Source of the DNA: Actinomycetota bacterium
GTDB lineage: Bacteria > Actinomycetota > Actinomycetes > S36-B12 > UBA10799
Length of the DNA stretch: 64,000 nt
Assembly: GCA_020637055.1 (NCBI GenBank)
Contig: JACJWR010000002.1
Location: 186,001 to 250,000 of the forward strand
Direction of reading: 5' to 3'
Shown: in pieces, positions 26,774-35,870 of the stretch
How the letters are laid out: every line of letters begins with the position of its first letter
Numbering within the stretch: position 1 is the stretch's first letter
The notes under the pieces: model-generated
The model's input: the letters and a program-made list of their open reading frames with translations, nothing else
What the model was told of the DNA's origin: nothing
Databases searched by the model: none
Translations under genes and position numbers: made by a program

Positions 26774-28252
26774 ATGTCGTCCACCGACCTCTCCGAAGCC
26801 CCCGCAACACGCGAAATCGCCGTCAACGACATCGGAGACGCCGATGCCATGCTCGCGGCCATCGACCAGACCATCAAGTACTTCAACGACGGCGACATCG
26901 TCGACGGCGTCATCGTCAAGGTGGATCGGGACGAAGTCCTGCTCGACATCGGCTACAAGACCGAAGGGGTCATCCCGTCCCGGGAGTTGAGCATCAAGCA
27001 CGACATCGACCCCACCGAGGTGGTCGATGTCGGCGACCAGGTCGAGGCGCTCGTCCTGCAGAAGGAAGACAAGGACGGCCGGCTCATTCTGAGCAAGAAG
27101 CGGGCCCAATACGAGCGTGCCTGGGGCGACATCGAGGCGAAGAAGGAAGCCGACGACGTCGTCTCGGGAACGGTCATCGAGGTCGTCAAGGGTGGCCTGA
27201 TCGTCGACATCGGACTGCGGGGCTTCCTGCCGGCTTCCCTGGTCGAGATGCGTCGGGTCCGCGATCTGCAGCCCTATGTCGGCAAAGAGATCGAAGCCAA
27301 GATCATCGAGTTGGACAAGAACCGGAACAACGTCGTGCTCTCGCGCCGGGCGTGGCTGGAGCAGACCCAGTCCGAAACCCGCCACAACTTCCTCAACACC
27401 CTGCTCAAGGGTCAGGTGCGCGAAGGTGTCGTCTCGAGCATCGTCAACTTCGGTGCTTTCGTCGACCTCGGCGGCGTCGACGGCCTCGTGCACGTCTCCG
27501 AGTTGTCCTGGAAGCACATCGACCACCCGAGTGAAGTGGTCGAGGTCGGCGACAAGGTCACCGTCGAGGTGCTTGATGTGGACATGGACCGGGAGCGGGT
27601 CTCGCTGAGTCTCAAGGCGACCCAAGAGGACCCGTGGCAACACTTCGCACGTACCAACGGCATCGGCCAAGTGGTGCCCGGCAAGGTCACCAAACTGGTG
27701 CCGTTCGGTGCGTTCGTCCGGGTCGATGACGGCATCGAGGGCCTCGTGCACATCTCCGAACTCGCCGAGCGCCACGTGGAGATCCCGGAACAGGTCGTGC
27801 AAGTCAACGACGAGATCTACGTCAAGGTCATCGACATCGACCTCGAGCGGCGTCGCATCTCGCTGAGCCTGAAGCAGGCCAACGAGTCCGGCGTGGGCGA
27901 CGACACCGATGAATTCGACCCGTACCTCTACGGCATGCCCTTGTCCTACGACGAGGACGGCAACTACATCGGGCCGGAGGGTTTCGACCCCGAGCGGGGC
28001 GAGTGGAAAGAGGGCTTCGAGGATCAGCGATCCGAGTGGGAGCGCCAGTACAACGAGGCCTACGCCCGCTGGCAGCAGCACAAGGAACAGATCGCCGACG
28101 CCCGCAAGGCCGACGCCGAAGCCTCCACCGCCCAGGCCGAGGCGGCATCCGGTGGCTACACCGCCGCGCCGCCGGAGGCCACCGGCGCGTTGGCCGAGGA
28201 CGACAACGAGGCCCTGCGTGCGCTGCGGGAGAAGCTCACCGGAGACAACTGA
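26774..28252 (+). CDS. rpsA: 30S ribosomal protein S1
   Basis: 492 residues with four S1 (OB-fold) RNA-binding domains at about 35-110, 125-195, 210-280 and 295-365, seen as repeats ending in 'RLILSKK', 'NNVVLSRR', 'RVSLSLK' and 'RRISLSLK'. It helps mRNA bind the 30S subunit and is essential. The C-terminal 125 residues are acidic and Gln/Ala-rich with no S1 domain, as in mycobacterial S1. The ATG at 26774 has no strong Shine-Dalgarno sequence, as is common for S1 genes. Its 3' end overlaps coaE by 17 nt in convergent orientation. Confidence 0.96.
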   Translation: MSSTDLSEAPATREIAVNDIGDADAMLAAIDQTIKYFNDGDIVDGVIVKVDRDEVLLDIGYKTEGVIPSRELSIKHDIDPTEVVDVGDQVEALVLQKEDKDGRLILSKKRAQYERAWGDIEAKKEADDVVSGTVIEVVKGGLIVDIGLRGFLPASLVEMRRVRDLQPYVGKEIEAKIIELDKNRNNVVLSRRAWLEQTQSETRHNFLNTLLKGQVREGVVSSIVNFGAFVDLGGVDGLVHVSELSWKHIDHPSEVVEVGDKVTVEVLDVDMDRERVSLSLKATQEDPWQHFARTNGIGQVVPGKVTKLVPFGAFVRVDDGIEGLVHISELAERHVEIPEQVVQVNDEIYVKVIDIDLERRRISLSLKQANESGVGDDTDEFDPYLYGMPLSYDEDGNYIGPEGFDPERGEWKEGFEDQRSEWERQYNEAYARWQQHKEQIADARKADAEASTAQAEAASGGYTAAPPEATGALAEDDNEALRALREKLTGDN

Positions 28253-28829
28253 TCTTCTCCAGCCATAGTTCGTCGACCTGACGTTCGAGCGACGCGAGGT
28301 CGCCGTTGTTGGTAATCACAACATCGGCGACCTCGCGTCGTTCGGCGTCTGAGGCTTGGCTGGCCATCCGGCGCTCCGCCTCCGCGGCTGGCATGCCGCG
28401 CAGCGCCAATCGCTGCATACGCACCTCCTGAGAAGCCTCCACTACGACCACCAGGTCGTAGGCCCCCGCGAGTCGGTTCTCCACCAGCAGCGGCACGTCG
28501 TGCACGACGACTTGACCCGGTGCCGCACCGGCCATGATCTCGGCAGTCCGGGTTGCGATCCGTGGATGGGTGATGGCGTTCAACCGTGCCCGCGCTTCGC
28601 CGTCGGTGAAGACTCGGGCCGCCAACGCCGGCCGATCGAGTTCGCCGTCGCCGTGGATCACCTCGGGGCCGAAGGCGTCGGCGATCTCGATCAGCGCGGG
28701 TTCACCGGGCGCCACCACCTCTCGGGCGATCGCATCCGCGTCGATCACCAACGCGCCGTGGGCCGCCAGCAGCGCAGCCACGGTGCTCTTCCCGGATCCC
28801 ACTCCACCGGTCAATCCCACGGTCACCAT
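28236..28829 (-). CDS. coaE: Dephospho-CoA kinase
   Basis: 197 residues. The P-loop 'GLTGGVGSGKST' starts at residue 6, and 'VIDADAIAREVV' and 'VPLLVENRLAGAYDLVVVVEA' are family signatures. It phosphorylates dephospho-CoA in the last step of CoA synthesis. It lies between rpsA and uvrB, as in other actinobacteria. The start could be ATG 28829 or the next codon, GTG 28826. The C-terminal extra domain found in mycobacterial CoaE is absent, so this is the short form. Confidence 0.95.
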   Translation of the reverse strand: MVTVGLTGGVGSGKSTVAALLAAHGALVIDADAIAREVVAPGEPALIEIADAFGPEVIHGDGELDRPALAARVFTDGEARARLNAITHPRIATRTAEIMAGAAPGQVVVHDVPLLVENRLAGAYDLVVVVEASQEVRMQRLALRGMPAAEAERRMASQASDAERREVADVVITNNGDLASLERQVDELWLEKISCLR

Positions 28830-28837
28830 GGCACGTC

Positions 28838-28843
28838 AGCCTA
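28838..28843 (-). promoter_or_regulatory. -10 box of coaE, near-leaderless
   Basis: TAGGCT on the minus strand ends 8 nt before the coaE ATG. It sits back to back with the uvrB -10 box in a 53-nt divergent gap. Confidence 0.4.
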
Positions 28844-28870
28844 GACACTGCCGTGCTCCTCCGTGGGGAC

Positions 28871-28876
28871 TACCGT
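28871..28876 (+). promoter_or_regulatory. -10 box of uvrB, leaderless type
   Basis: TACCGT ends exactly 6 nt before the uvrB ATG. No LexA-type GAACNNNNGTTC box is visible in the short gap. Confidence 0.45.
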
Positions 28877-28882
28877 TGAGCC

Positions 28883-31006
28883 ATGGCACGTCCGATCACC
28901 GATCTGCAACGTCGCGTGGCGCCTTTCGAGGTGGTCAGCGATTTCGAACCCAGCGGCGATCAGCCGACGGCGATCGCCGAGCTCACCCGGCGAATCCAAC
29001 GCGGCGACCAGGATGTCGTTCTGATGGGTGCCACCGGTACCGGGAAATCAGCGACCACCGCCTGGCTGGTGGAGGCGTTGCAGCGACCCACCCTGGTGAT
29101 GGCCCCCAACAAGACCCTCGCTGCGCAGTTGGCCAACGAATTCTCCGAGTTGCTGCCCAACAACGCGGTCGAGTATTTCGTGTCGTATTACGACTACTAC
29201 CAGCCCGAGGCCTACATCCCGCAGACCGATACGTACATCGAGAAGGACTCGAGCATCAATGAAGAGGTGGAACGGCTGCGACACAGCGCCACCAATTCCT
29301 TGCTCACCAGGCGCGACGTGGTGGTCGTGGCCACTGTCTCGGCGATCTATGGTCTGGGGACGCCGCAGGAGTACGTCGACCGCATGGTGCGGCTGCGGGT
29401 CGGCGAGTCCTACGACCGCCAGCAACTGCTGCGCCGGTTGGTGCAGATCCAATACTCCCGCAACGATGCCGCCTTCACCCGGGGCACTTTCCGCGTCCGC
29501 GGCGACACGGTGGAGGTGTTCCCGGTGTATGAGGAACACCCGGTGCGCATCGAGATGTTCGGCGACGAGATCGAACGGCTCATGACGCTGCATCCGGTCA
29601 CCGGGGAGATTCTCACCGACGACCCCGAGTTGTACATCTTTCCGGCGACGCACTACGTCGCCGGACCGGAACGCATGGCCCGGGCCATCGATGAGATCTC
29701 CACCGAACTCGAGACCAGGTTGGCCGAACTCGAAACCGGTGGCAGTCTGCTCGAAGCCCAGCGGCTGCGGATGCGCACCCAGTACGACCTCGAGATGATG
29801 CAGCAGGTCGGGTTCTGCTCGGGGATCGAGAACTACTCCCGGCACATCGACGGCCGGGGGCCCGGCTCCCCGCCCAACTGCCTGATCGACTACTTCCCCG
29901 AGGACTTCCTGCTGGTGATCGACGAGTCACACGTGACGGTGCCCCAGATCGGGGGCATGTACGAGGGGGACATGAGCCGCAAACGCAGCCTGGTCGATCA
30001 CGGCTTCCGGCTGCCGAGTGCGATGGACAACCGCCCGTTGCGCTGGGAGGAGTTCGTCGCCCGGATCGGACAGACTGTCTACCTTTCCGCCACCCCCGGC
30101 CCCTACGAATTGGCCAAGGTGGGCGGTGACGTCGTCGAACAGGTGATCCGACCCACCGGGTTGATCGATCCAGAGATCATCGTGAAACCGACGAAGGGTC
30201 AGATCGATGACTTGCTGGCAGAGATCAATGAACGGGCGGAGCGGAACGAACGGGTGCTGGTCACCACACTGACCAAACGCATGGCCGAAGACCTCACCGA
30301 CTATCTGCTCGATCAGGGGGTGCGGGTGCGCTACCTGCACTCGGAGGTGGACACCCTGCGGCGGGTGGAGTTGCTGCGCCAGTTGAGGCTCGGCGAATAC
30401 GACGTGTTGGTGGGCATCAACCTGCTCCGCGAAGGTCTCGACCTGCCCGAGGTCAGTCTGGTGAGCATTCTCGACGCAGACAAGGAGGGCTTCCTGCGCT
30501 CGGAACGTTCCTTGATCCAGACGATCGGCCGGGCCGCGCGCAATGTCTCGGGCCAGGTTCACATGTATGCCGACAGCATCACCGAATCCATGGCGACTGC
30601 CATCGCCGAAACCAACCGGCGGCGCGCCAAGCAGATCGCCTACAACGAAGAGCACGGGATCGACCCCACTCCGCTGCGCAAGAAGATCGCCGACATCACC
30701 GACCTGATCGCCGCAGAAGAAGCAGACACCGAGGTCCTGCTAGCCGAACGTGCGGGCGGTCGGGGTGCTCGGGGCCGACGCGGTGAATCGGCCGGCGCCG
30801 TATTGGGAGCGACGAGGTTGATGGAGCGCCGCGGCGGGGAGGAGGCGAGTCTGCCGGCGGAGGAACTCGCTGGGCTCATCGCCGAACTGACCGAGGCGAT
30901 GCACACCGCTGCGGAGGAACTGCAGTTCGAGTTGGCGGCCCGATACCGCGACGAGCTGGCGGAACTCAAGAAGGAACTCCGGGCGATGCAGGATGCCGGG
31001 GTGTGA
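28883..31006 (+). CDS. uvrB: UvrABC excinuclease subunit B
   Basis: 707 residues. It is the damage-verifying helicase-like subunit of nucleotide excision repair. Walker A is GATGTGKS (49-56). The damage-probing beta-hairpin region 'YYDYYQPEAYIP' is intact, helicase motifs include 'LVIDESHVTVPQ' and 'QTIGRAARN', and the C-terminal UVR motif (about 660-700, 'AAEELQFELAARYRDEL') binds UvrC. Length is slightly above the E. coli protein because of a Gly/Arg-rich linker (about 615-645). uvrA and uvrC are 12-15 kb downstream. Confidence 0.98.
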   Translation: MARPITDLQRRVAPFEVVSDFEPSGDQPTAIAELTRRIQRGDQDVVLMGATGTGKSATTAWLVEALQRPTLVMAPNKTLAAQLANEFSELLPNNAVEYFVSYYDYYQPEAYIPQTDTYIEKDSSINEEVERLRHSATNSLLTRRDVVVVATVSAIYGLGTPQEYVDRMVRLRVGESYDRQQLLRRLVQIQYSRNDAAFTRGTFRVRGDTVEVFPVYEEHPVRIEMFGDEIERLMTLHPVTGEILTDDPELYIFPATHYVAGPERMARAIDEISTELETRLAELETGGSLLEAQRLRMRTQYDLEMMQQVGFCSGIENYSRHIDGRGPGSPPNCLIDYFPEDFLLVIDESHVTVPQIGGMYEGDMSRKRSLVDHGFRLPSAMDNRPLRWEEFVARIGQTVYLSATPGPYELAKVGGDVVEQVIRPTGLIDPEIIVKPTKGQIDDLLAEINERAERNERVLVTTLTKRMAEDLTDYLLDQGVRVRYLHSEVDTLRRVELLRQLRLGEYDVLVGINLLREGLDLPEVSLVSILDADKEGFLRSERSLIQTIGRAARNVSGQVHMYADSITESMATAIAETNRRRAKQIAYNEEHGIDPTPLRKKIADITDLIAAEEADTEVLLAERAGGRGARGRRGESAGAVLGATRLMERRGGEEASLPAEELAGLIAELTEAMHTAAEELQFELAARYRDELAELKKELRAMQDAGV

Positions 31007-31109
31007 GCGTCTACGGAGCTCGGGATGGGCACTACCCTGGAGTGCCGGGCGGTGCACCTGCCGTGGTGCGGCATCTCCCTGCCGGTGGGCGAACTGAAAG
31101 GTCGGTCTG

Positions 31110-32132
31110 TTGGACGTGACTCTCACCGCTTGGCTCGTCACCGTCGTCGCGGTGCTGGTGCTGGTGGCGATGGACTTCCTGGTGGTGTCCAACAAGCCGC
31201 ACGAAGTCGGCATGAAGGAAGCCGCTGGGTGGTCGGTCTTCTACATCGGCGTGGCACTGGCGTGGGGTGCCGGGATCTGGATGATCTACGGCAGTTCCTA
31301 CGGCACCGAGTACTTCACCGGATGGCTGGTGGAGAAGGCACTCAGCGTCGACAACCTCTTCGTGTTTGTGATCATCCTGAGCCGCTTCGCCGTCCCGAAA
31401 GCCTATTGGCAGAAGGTGCTGCTGTTCGGGATCGTGTTCGCCCTCATCATGCGGACTGTCTTCATTCTGGTCGGCGCCGCGATGCTGCAGTACTTCTCCT
31501 TCACCTTCTTGATCTTCGGCGGTCTGCTGATTTGGACGGCCATCCAACTCGCACGGCACCGGGATGAGGATCCAGAAGTCGAGGATTCGAAGCTCGTCGC
31601 CTTCGCCGAACGACGACTTCCGTTCAGCACCGAGTGGAACGACGGCAAGATGACGATCAAGGAGCATGGTCGGCGCCTCTTCACTCCGATGCTGCTGGTG
31701 ATGATCGCGATCGCGAGCACCGACGTGCTGTTCGCGCTGGACTCGATCCCTGCCGTGTACGGAATCACCAGCGAACCGTACATCGTGTTCGCGGCCAACG
31801 CCTTCGCCTTGCTGGGACTACGCGCGCTCTTCTTCCTGCTCTACGGACTGCTCGACAAACTTGTGTACCTCTCGCTCGGGTTGTCCGTGGTGCTCGGATT
31901 CATCGGCGTCAAGTTGGTGCTGCATTGGGCGCACGGCGTGTGGCCGTGGGTTCCTGAGATCGACACCCTGCTTTCCCTCGCAGTCATCATCGGAGTGTTG
32001 ACGATCACTGCACTGGCGAGTTGGTGGAAGGTGCGTCGCGACCCCAGCGCGGTCGGCCATGCCGGGACGCTGGTGGCGCCTAAGCATCCCGACGATGCCG
32101 CCCCACCCAGCACAGAGGCGCGGGGCGAGTAG
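31110..32132 (+). CDS. TerC/Alx-family integral membrane protein
   Basis: 340 residues with about nine membrane segments. 'EKALSVDNLFVFVIILSRFAVP' and 'STDVLFALDSIPAVYGITSEPYIVFAANAFALLGLRALFFLL' are the two acidic-residue signatures of TerC proteins, a group linked to manganese export and metal loading of exported enzymes. The start is TTG 31110 or GTG 31116; AAAGG lies nine bases before the TTG. The amidotransferase start follows its stop by 2 nt. A TerC gene between uvrB and uvrA is also found in streptomycetes. Confidence 0.92.
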   Translation: MDVTLTAWLVTVVAVLVLVAMDFLVVSNKPHEVGMKEAAGWSVFYIGVALAWGAGIWMIYGSSYGTEYFTGWLVEKALSVDNLFVFVIILSRFAVPKAYWQKVLLFGIVFALIMRTVFILVGAAMLQYFSFTFLIFGGLLIWTAIQLARHRDEDPEVEDSKLVAFAERRLPFSTEWNDGKMTIKEHGRRLFTPMLLVMIAIASTDVLFALDSIPAVYGITSEPYIVFAANAFALLGLRALFFLLYGLLDKLVYLSLGLSVVLGFIGVKLVLHWAHGVWPWVPEIDTLLSLAVIIGVLTITALASWWKVRRDPSAVGHAGTLVAPKHPDDAAPPSTEARGE

Positions 32133-32134
32133 CC

Positions 32135-32992
32135 GTGTGTCGTTTGCTCGGACTGACGGCAGGTCGGCGCGACGTCGACGTGAAGTATTGGCTGACCTCC
32201 GGCCCCGACAGTATGAAGGCAGAGAACCGGAGGAACCCTGATGGTGCCGGGGTGGGGTGGTTCGACGCCGGCGGCACACCCCATGTCTTGAAGGCGGCGG
32301 GCGACGCGCTGGCCAAAGGCTCCTTCGACAAGCGGGTCGACCGGTTGACGGGGCGCACCTTCGTCACCCACGTCCGCGACGCCACGACCGGGCACGACTC
32401 GGTGGTGAACACCCACCCGTTCGACATCGATGGAACCCTGATCGCCCACAACGGTGGCTTCGGGGATCTGACGGCGGTCGACCACCACCTCGGCGACTAC
32501 TTGTCGCTGGTCCACGGCGATACGGACTCCGAACGTTATGCGGCCCTCATCGTGAAGGAAGCCGATGCCCACGGCGGCGACGTCGGTCTCGGCATGGTGG
32601 CAGCGGCCACCTGGTTGGCGCGCAACGTGCCTCTCTACTCCTTGAACGCCGTCGTCATCCGGGACGGCAGGCTGTGGGCCTTGAGGTATCCGGATGAGCG
32701 GGCGTTGCATGTCGCCCGCCGGGTGGTCCAGCCGTCAACCGGGCGGCCGGATGACGGCTGGAACGGCAGTTCGGACGTGGCCCGTCATCAGGTCGTCAGC
32801 GGATCGATCGCGTCGATCGTGGTGGTTGCCAGCGAGCGCATCGACGCCGAACCCGATTGGCTGATGCTCCAGTCGGGTGAGCTCATCACCGTCGACCCGA
32901 ATCTGACCATCACGTCCCGGCTAGCGCTCACGGAGTCGCCGAGTCGGCTGCTGCACCTCGCCGGTCACGACCCCAACGACGAGGCTTTCTAA
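32135..32992 (+). CDS. Class II glutamine amidotransferase-like hydrolase
   Basis: 285 residues of the Ntn-hydrolase type. Cys2 ('MCRLLGLTAG') is the nucleophile exposed after removal of Met. 'NPDGAGVGWFD', 'THVRDATTG' (Arg for the substrate carboxylate) and 'THPFDIDGTLIAHNGGF' (oxyanion Asn-Gly) complete the glutaminase site. The family includes YafJ and EgtC (which cleaves gamma-glutamyl bonds). No other ergothioneine gene is nearby, so the substrate is unknown. It starts with GTG 2 nt after the terC stop. The 3' end overlaps the convergent PLP enzyme by 4 nt (32989-32992). Confidence 0.87.
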   Translation: MCRLLGLTAGRRDVDVKYWLTSGPDSMKAENRRNPDGAGVGWFDAGGTPHVLKAAGDALAKGSFDKRVDRLTGRTFVTHVRDATTGHDSVVNTHPFDIDGTLIAHNGGFGDLTAVDHHLGDYLSLVHGDTDSERYAALIVKEADAHGGDVGLGMVAAATWLARNVPLYSLNAVVIRDGRLWALRYPDERALHVARRVVQPSTGRPDDGWNGSSDVARHQVVSGSIASIVVVASERIDAEPDWLMLQSGELITVDPNLTITSRLALTESPSRLLHLAGHDPNDEAF

Positions 32993-34482
32993 CTGTCGCC
33001 GGCCGGCTCCCGGGACGGCTGGAAGATGGCGGAGAAATAGCCCGCCAGCAGGGTGTCCCGAAGTTGGGTCGGCAGGGCTTCGAGCAGGGCTTGGATGCCT
33101 GCGGCCTCTGCGGGAAGGCCTGGTGACTCGCCGGCGTCGAGCCCGGCGAACTTCAGCAAGGCGTCGACCGTGGCCAGGTCGAGAGTGCTCGGGTCGAGTG
33201 CCATCGCCGCGGCCTCCAGTTGGGGATCGGCGGCGGCCCACGGCTGCTGAGCGGCCTCTGCAGCGGCCGACCGCAGGGCTTCGCAGAACTCGTCGATGCC
33301 CCCCAACGTGGTGGCCTGCACGGTCAGGTGGGCGGTTCGGGGCAATCCGGCCACCCCGGGCTGGGCCTGGATGAACCACCCTCGGGCGCTCATGGCGTCC
33401 GCGAGCAGGAACGGGTCCACTCCGTCGGGGCCGTCCGCCGCGAGTGCGATGAGGGTACTGGCCGGCTGTCCGAGGACACGAAGCCCGTCGATCTCATCCA
33501 CCGCCGCGATGATCGCGTCGGTGGCCCTGCGCGTCGCCAGTACGAGTTCCCGGTAGCCGTCGAGACCGATTCTTCGGCAGACCGCCCAGGCAGCGGCCAT
33601 CGGGCCCGCTGATTTCGTACTCTGCAGGGTCGTGTTGACGACCGGGTAGCCCGGCCAATCGGAGTAGGCGAAGTAGGAGTTGAGTCGATACTCGGGGTCG
33701 CTGAACAACAGCAGCGACGTCCCCTTCGGCGCGTAGGCGTACTTGTGCAAGTCCACCGACATACTCCGCACTCCCGGCACCCGGAAGTCGAACGGGGGAA
33801 CCTGGTAGCCGAGCTGGGACAGAAAGGGGAGGATCCAGCCACCGATGCAGGCATCGACGTGCACCGGCACCCCGCGTTCTGCTGCGATAGGCGCGATGTC
33901 CTCGATCGGGTCGATGACTCCGTGGGCGTAGGAGGGAGCCGACAGCACGACCAGGGCCGCATCGGATCCCGCCTCGTCCAAGGCCGCCGCAACGTCGGAG
34001 GTTCGTACCTGGAAAGTTGTGGGATCGACCGGGAGCATGACCCGGTCCACGTCGAGCAGTTCGGTGGCTTTGACGAAAGCCGAGTGTGCGGTGATCGGCA
34101 TGATCACTGTCGGTCTGCGAGGTGAGTCCGGATGGTCGGCACGCCATTGCTCCCGGGCTGCTTTCACCGCGAGCATGCACGATTCGGTGCCGCCGCTCGT
34201 AACGACCCCCACCGCGGCCGGGCCTCCGGCGAGCAGATCCAGACCCCAGCCCACGAGATCGTTCTCGATCCGCGCCACACTCGGGAACACCGTCGGATCG
34301 AGCGCGTTCACGCCGCTGAAAGCGGTGAGGGCGGCATTCCCCACCGCCTCCAGGTCGGCGATCCCGGAGTCGTAGACATAGGCCAGCACGCGGCCCCCAG
34401 TCGTCGGGGCGTCGTCCTCTCGGTAAGCCTGCAGAGCAGCGGCGATCGATGCGGCGTCGGCGCCGTCGGTTGGCAGGGTCAT
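32989..34482 (-). CDS. PLP-dependent decarboxylase/lyase related to sphingosine-1-phosphate lyase
   Basis: 497 residues, fold type I. The PLP-binding Lys247 is in 'SVDLHKYAYAPKG', which matches the 'HKYGYAPKG' of sphingosine-1-phosphate lyases more closely than glutamate decarboxylases. 'TSGGTES' (95-101) binds the phosphate, and 'HVDACIGGW' has the pyridine-binding Asp210. True S1P lyases have an N-terminal membrane anchor, which is absent here, so it should be soluble. Substrates in bacteria of this group may be long-chain base phosphates or amino acids; none is indicated by the neighbours. A GGAGG lies 6 nt before the ATG at 34482. The MFS and MBL genes upstream are on the same strand, 17 nt away. 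Confidence 0.85.
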   Translation of the reverse strand: MTLPTDGADAASIAAALQAYREDDAPTTGGRVLAYVYDSGIADLEAVGNAALTAFSGVNALDPTVFPSVARIENDLVGWGLDLLAGGPAAVGVVTSGGTESCMLAVKAAREQWRADHPDSPRRPTVIMPITAHSAFVKATELLDVDRVMLPVDPTTFQVRTSDVAAALDEAGSDAALVVLSAPSYAHGVIDPIEDIAPIAAERGVPVHVDACIGGWILPFLSQLGYQVPPFDFRVPGVRSMSVDLHKYAYAPKGTSLLLFSDPEYRLNSYFAYSDWPGYPVVNTTLQSTKSAGPMAAAWAVCRRIGLDGYRELVLATRRATDAIIAAVDEIDGLRVLGQPASTLIALAADGPDGVDPFLLADAMSARGWFIQAQPGVAGLPRTAHLTVQATTLGGIDEFCEALRSAAAEAAQQPWAAADPQLEAAAMALDPSTLDLATVDALLKFAGLDAGESPGLPAEAAGIQALLEALPTQLRDTLLAGYFSAIFQPSREPAGDS

Positions 34483-34499
34483 GGACCGTCCTCCTTGTG

Positions 34500-35870
34500 C
34501 TACGGCTGCGTGGCCGGTGGGAGTGAGGGGGATGCGTCGGCCAGGGTGGCTGAGATCCCGGCGGCGTCGTAGCGGCGGAGCAGCAGCAGACTCAGCCCGG
34601 TGAGTACGGCGGGCACCAGGGAGAAGGCGAGCAATACCCCGGTGATGGCCAGTTCCGGCTGCTGCACCACTTCGTCGGCGGTCGACGAGACGAACCCGGT
34701 GAGGGCCAGGACGCTGAGGACCAGGGCCGGTCCGACTGCGAATCCGGCGGTTTCACCGGCGGTCCAGTAGCCGGTGAAGGCACCGGCTTGCTGGCGATTC
34801 CGGCGCGCCGCATCGGCGGCGATGGCGTCCGGAAGCATCGACAGCGGGAACATCTGCATACCCGCGTAGCCGATGCCGCAGACGGCGACGAAAGCGGCGA
34901 CGACGATCAGCGGCAGGGATCGGCTGGCGAGCAGAGCCAGCGCTCCGGCGATGAATACGACGGACGCCAGCACGTACCCGCGCTTCTTCCCCAGTGCGTG
35001 GGAAACCTTCGCCCAGATCGGCACGAACAGGATGCCGGGCCCGACCAGGCATACGAACAATACGTCCGCGATCTGCTCGCGGTTGAGGATGTAGGTGGCG
35101 AAGTACTGCGCGCCGGCCAGCATGGCGCTGGTGGCCAACGCCTGCATGATGAAGGTTCCCAGCAAGGCGACGAAATCCCGATTGTGTCGGGCGACGTCGA
35201 ACTGGGTGCGCAGCGATCGCTCTGTCTCGCTCACCGCCACGACCCGAGTGCGCCGCAGCCCCCACCAGCAGCCGAGCATCCCCAGCCCGATCAGAACGCC
35301 GACGACGATGCCCATCACCAGGTAGCCCGTCGTCTGGTCGGTGAAACTGTCGCGTATCGCCGGCGATCCGGCGCCGAAGAGCAGGATGCCGAAGGTGAGG
35401 AACGCCACCCGCCAGGCCATCAGAGTGGTGCGCGCCCGCGGTGACGAGGTGATTTCGGCCGGCGTCGCGATGTAGGGCACCTGGAAGATCGCGAAGGCCG
35501 ATGCGGCTGCCAGGAAGGCCAGGAAGACCCAACCGGCGGCTGCGGCGGGCGGCAGGCCCAGGGGTACCGCGAACATCAGGGCGAACATCGGCGGCAGCAC
35601 CAGTCCGCCCACCAGCAGGAACGGTCGCCTGCTGCCGCGCCGAGCCATCGAACGGTCGGAGAGGTTGCCGACGATCGGCAGGAAGACCACGTCCCACAGT
35701 TTGGGCAGCAGCAGCACCAGGGCGGCCACCCCGGCCGCAACGCCCAGACTGTTGGTGAGGTAATACGCCAGCAGCAGGCCGGGCACGGTGGAGAAACCCG
35801 CGGTTCCCACCGAACCCAGGGCGTACGAGAGTGTCGTGCGGCGATCCAGGGTGTGTTCGTTGGTGCTCAC
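34500..35870 (-). CDS. MFS transporter, GPH (MelB-like) type
   Basis: 456 residues with 12 membrane segments. 'LSYALGSVGTAGFSTVPGLLLAYYLT' at the N-terminus, 'DVVFLPIVGNLSDRS' in loop 2-3 and 'VPYIATPAEIT' are typical of glycoside-pentoside-hexuronide:cation symporters. The substrate is unknown. The start is GTG 35870, overlapping the MBL stop in GTGA. A longer reading would run into the MBL gene. It lies between the MBL hydrolase and the PLP enzyme, and all three probably form one transcript, so the transporter could import a substrate of one of them. Confidence 0.87.
   Translation of the reverse strand: MSTNEHTLDRRTTLSYALGSVGTAGFSTVPGLLLAYYLTNSLGVAAGVAALVLLLPKLWDVVFLPIVGNLSDRSMARRGSRRPFLLVGGLVLPPMFALMFAVPLGLPPAAAAGWVFLAFLAAASAFAIFQVPYIATPAEITSSPRARTTLMAWRVAFLTFGILLFGAGSPAIRDSFTDQTTGYLVMGIVVGVLIGLGMLGCWWGLRRTRVVAVSETERSLRTQFDVARHNRDFVALLGTFIMQALATSAMLAGAQYFATYILNREQIADVLFVCLVGPGILFVPIWAKVSHALGKKRGYVLASVVFIAGALALLASRSLPLIVVAAFVAVCGIGYAGMQMFPLSMLPDAIAADAARRNRQQAGAFTGYWTAGETAGFAVGPALVLSVLALTGFVSSTADEVVQQPELAITGVLLAFSLVPAVLTGLSLLLLRRYDAAGISATLADASPSLPPATQP

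Noticed and set aside
28830..28882. LexA/SOS box in the coaE-uvrB gap (and before uvrA, 42880-43042)
   Set aside because: No GAAC-N4-GTTC palindrome or close variant is present in either region.
31007..31109. Manganese (yybP-ykoY) riboswitch before the TerC gene
   Set aside because: TerC genes often carry one, but I cannot find its conserved internal-loop sequences; only a short GGCACT/AGTGCC hairpin is visible.
32135..32992. Assignment of the amidotransferase as EgtC of ergothioneine synthesis
   Set aside because: No egtB, egtD or egtE lies nearby, and the catalytic residues are shared by the wider class II family.
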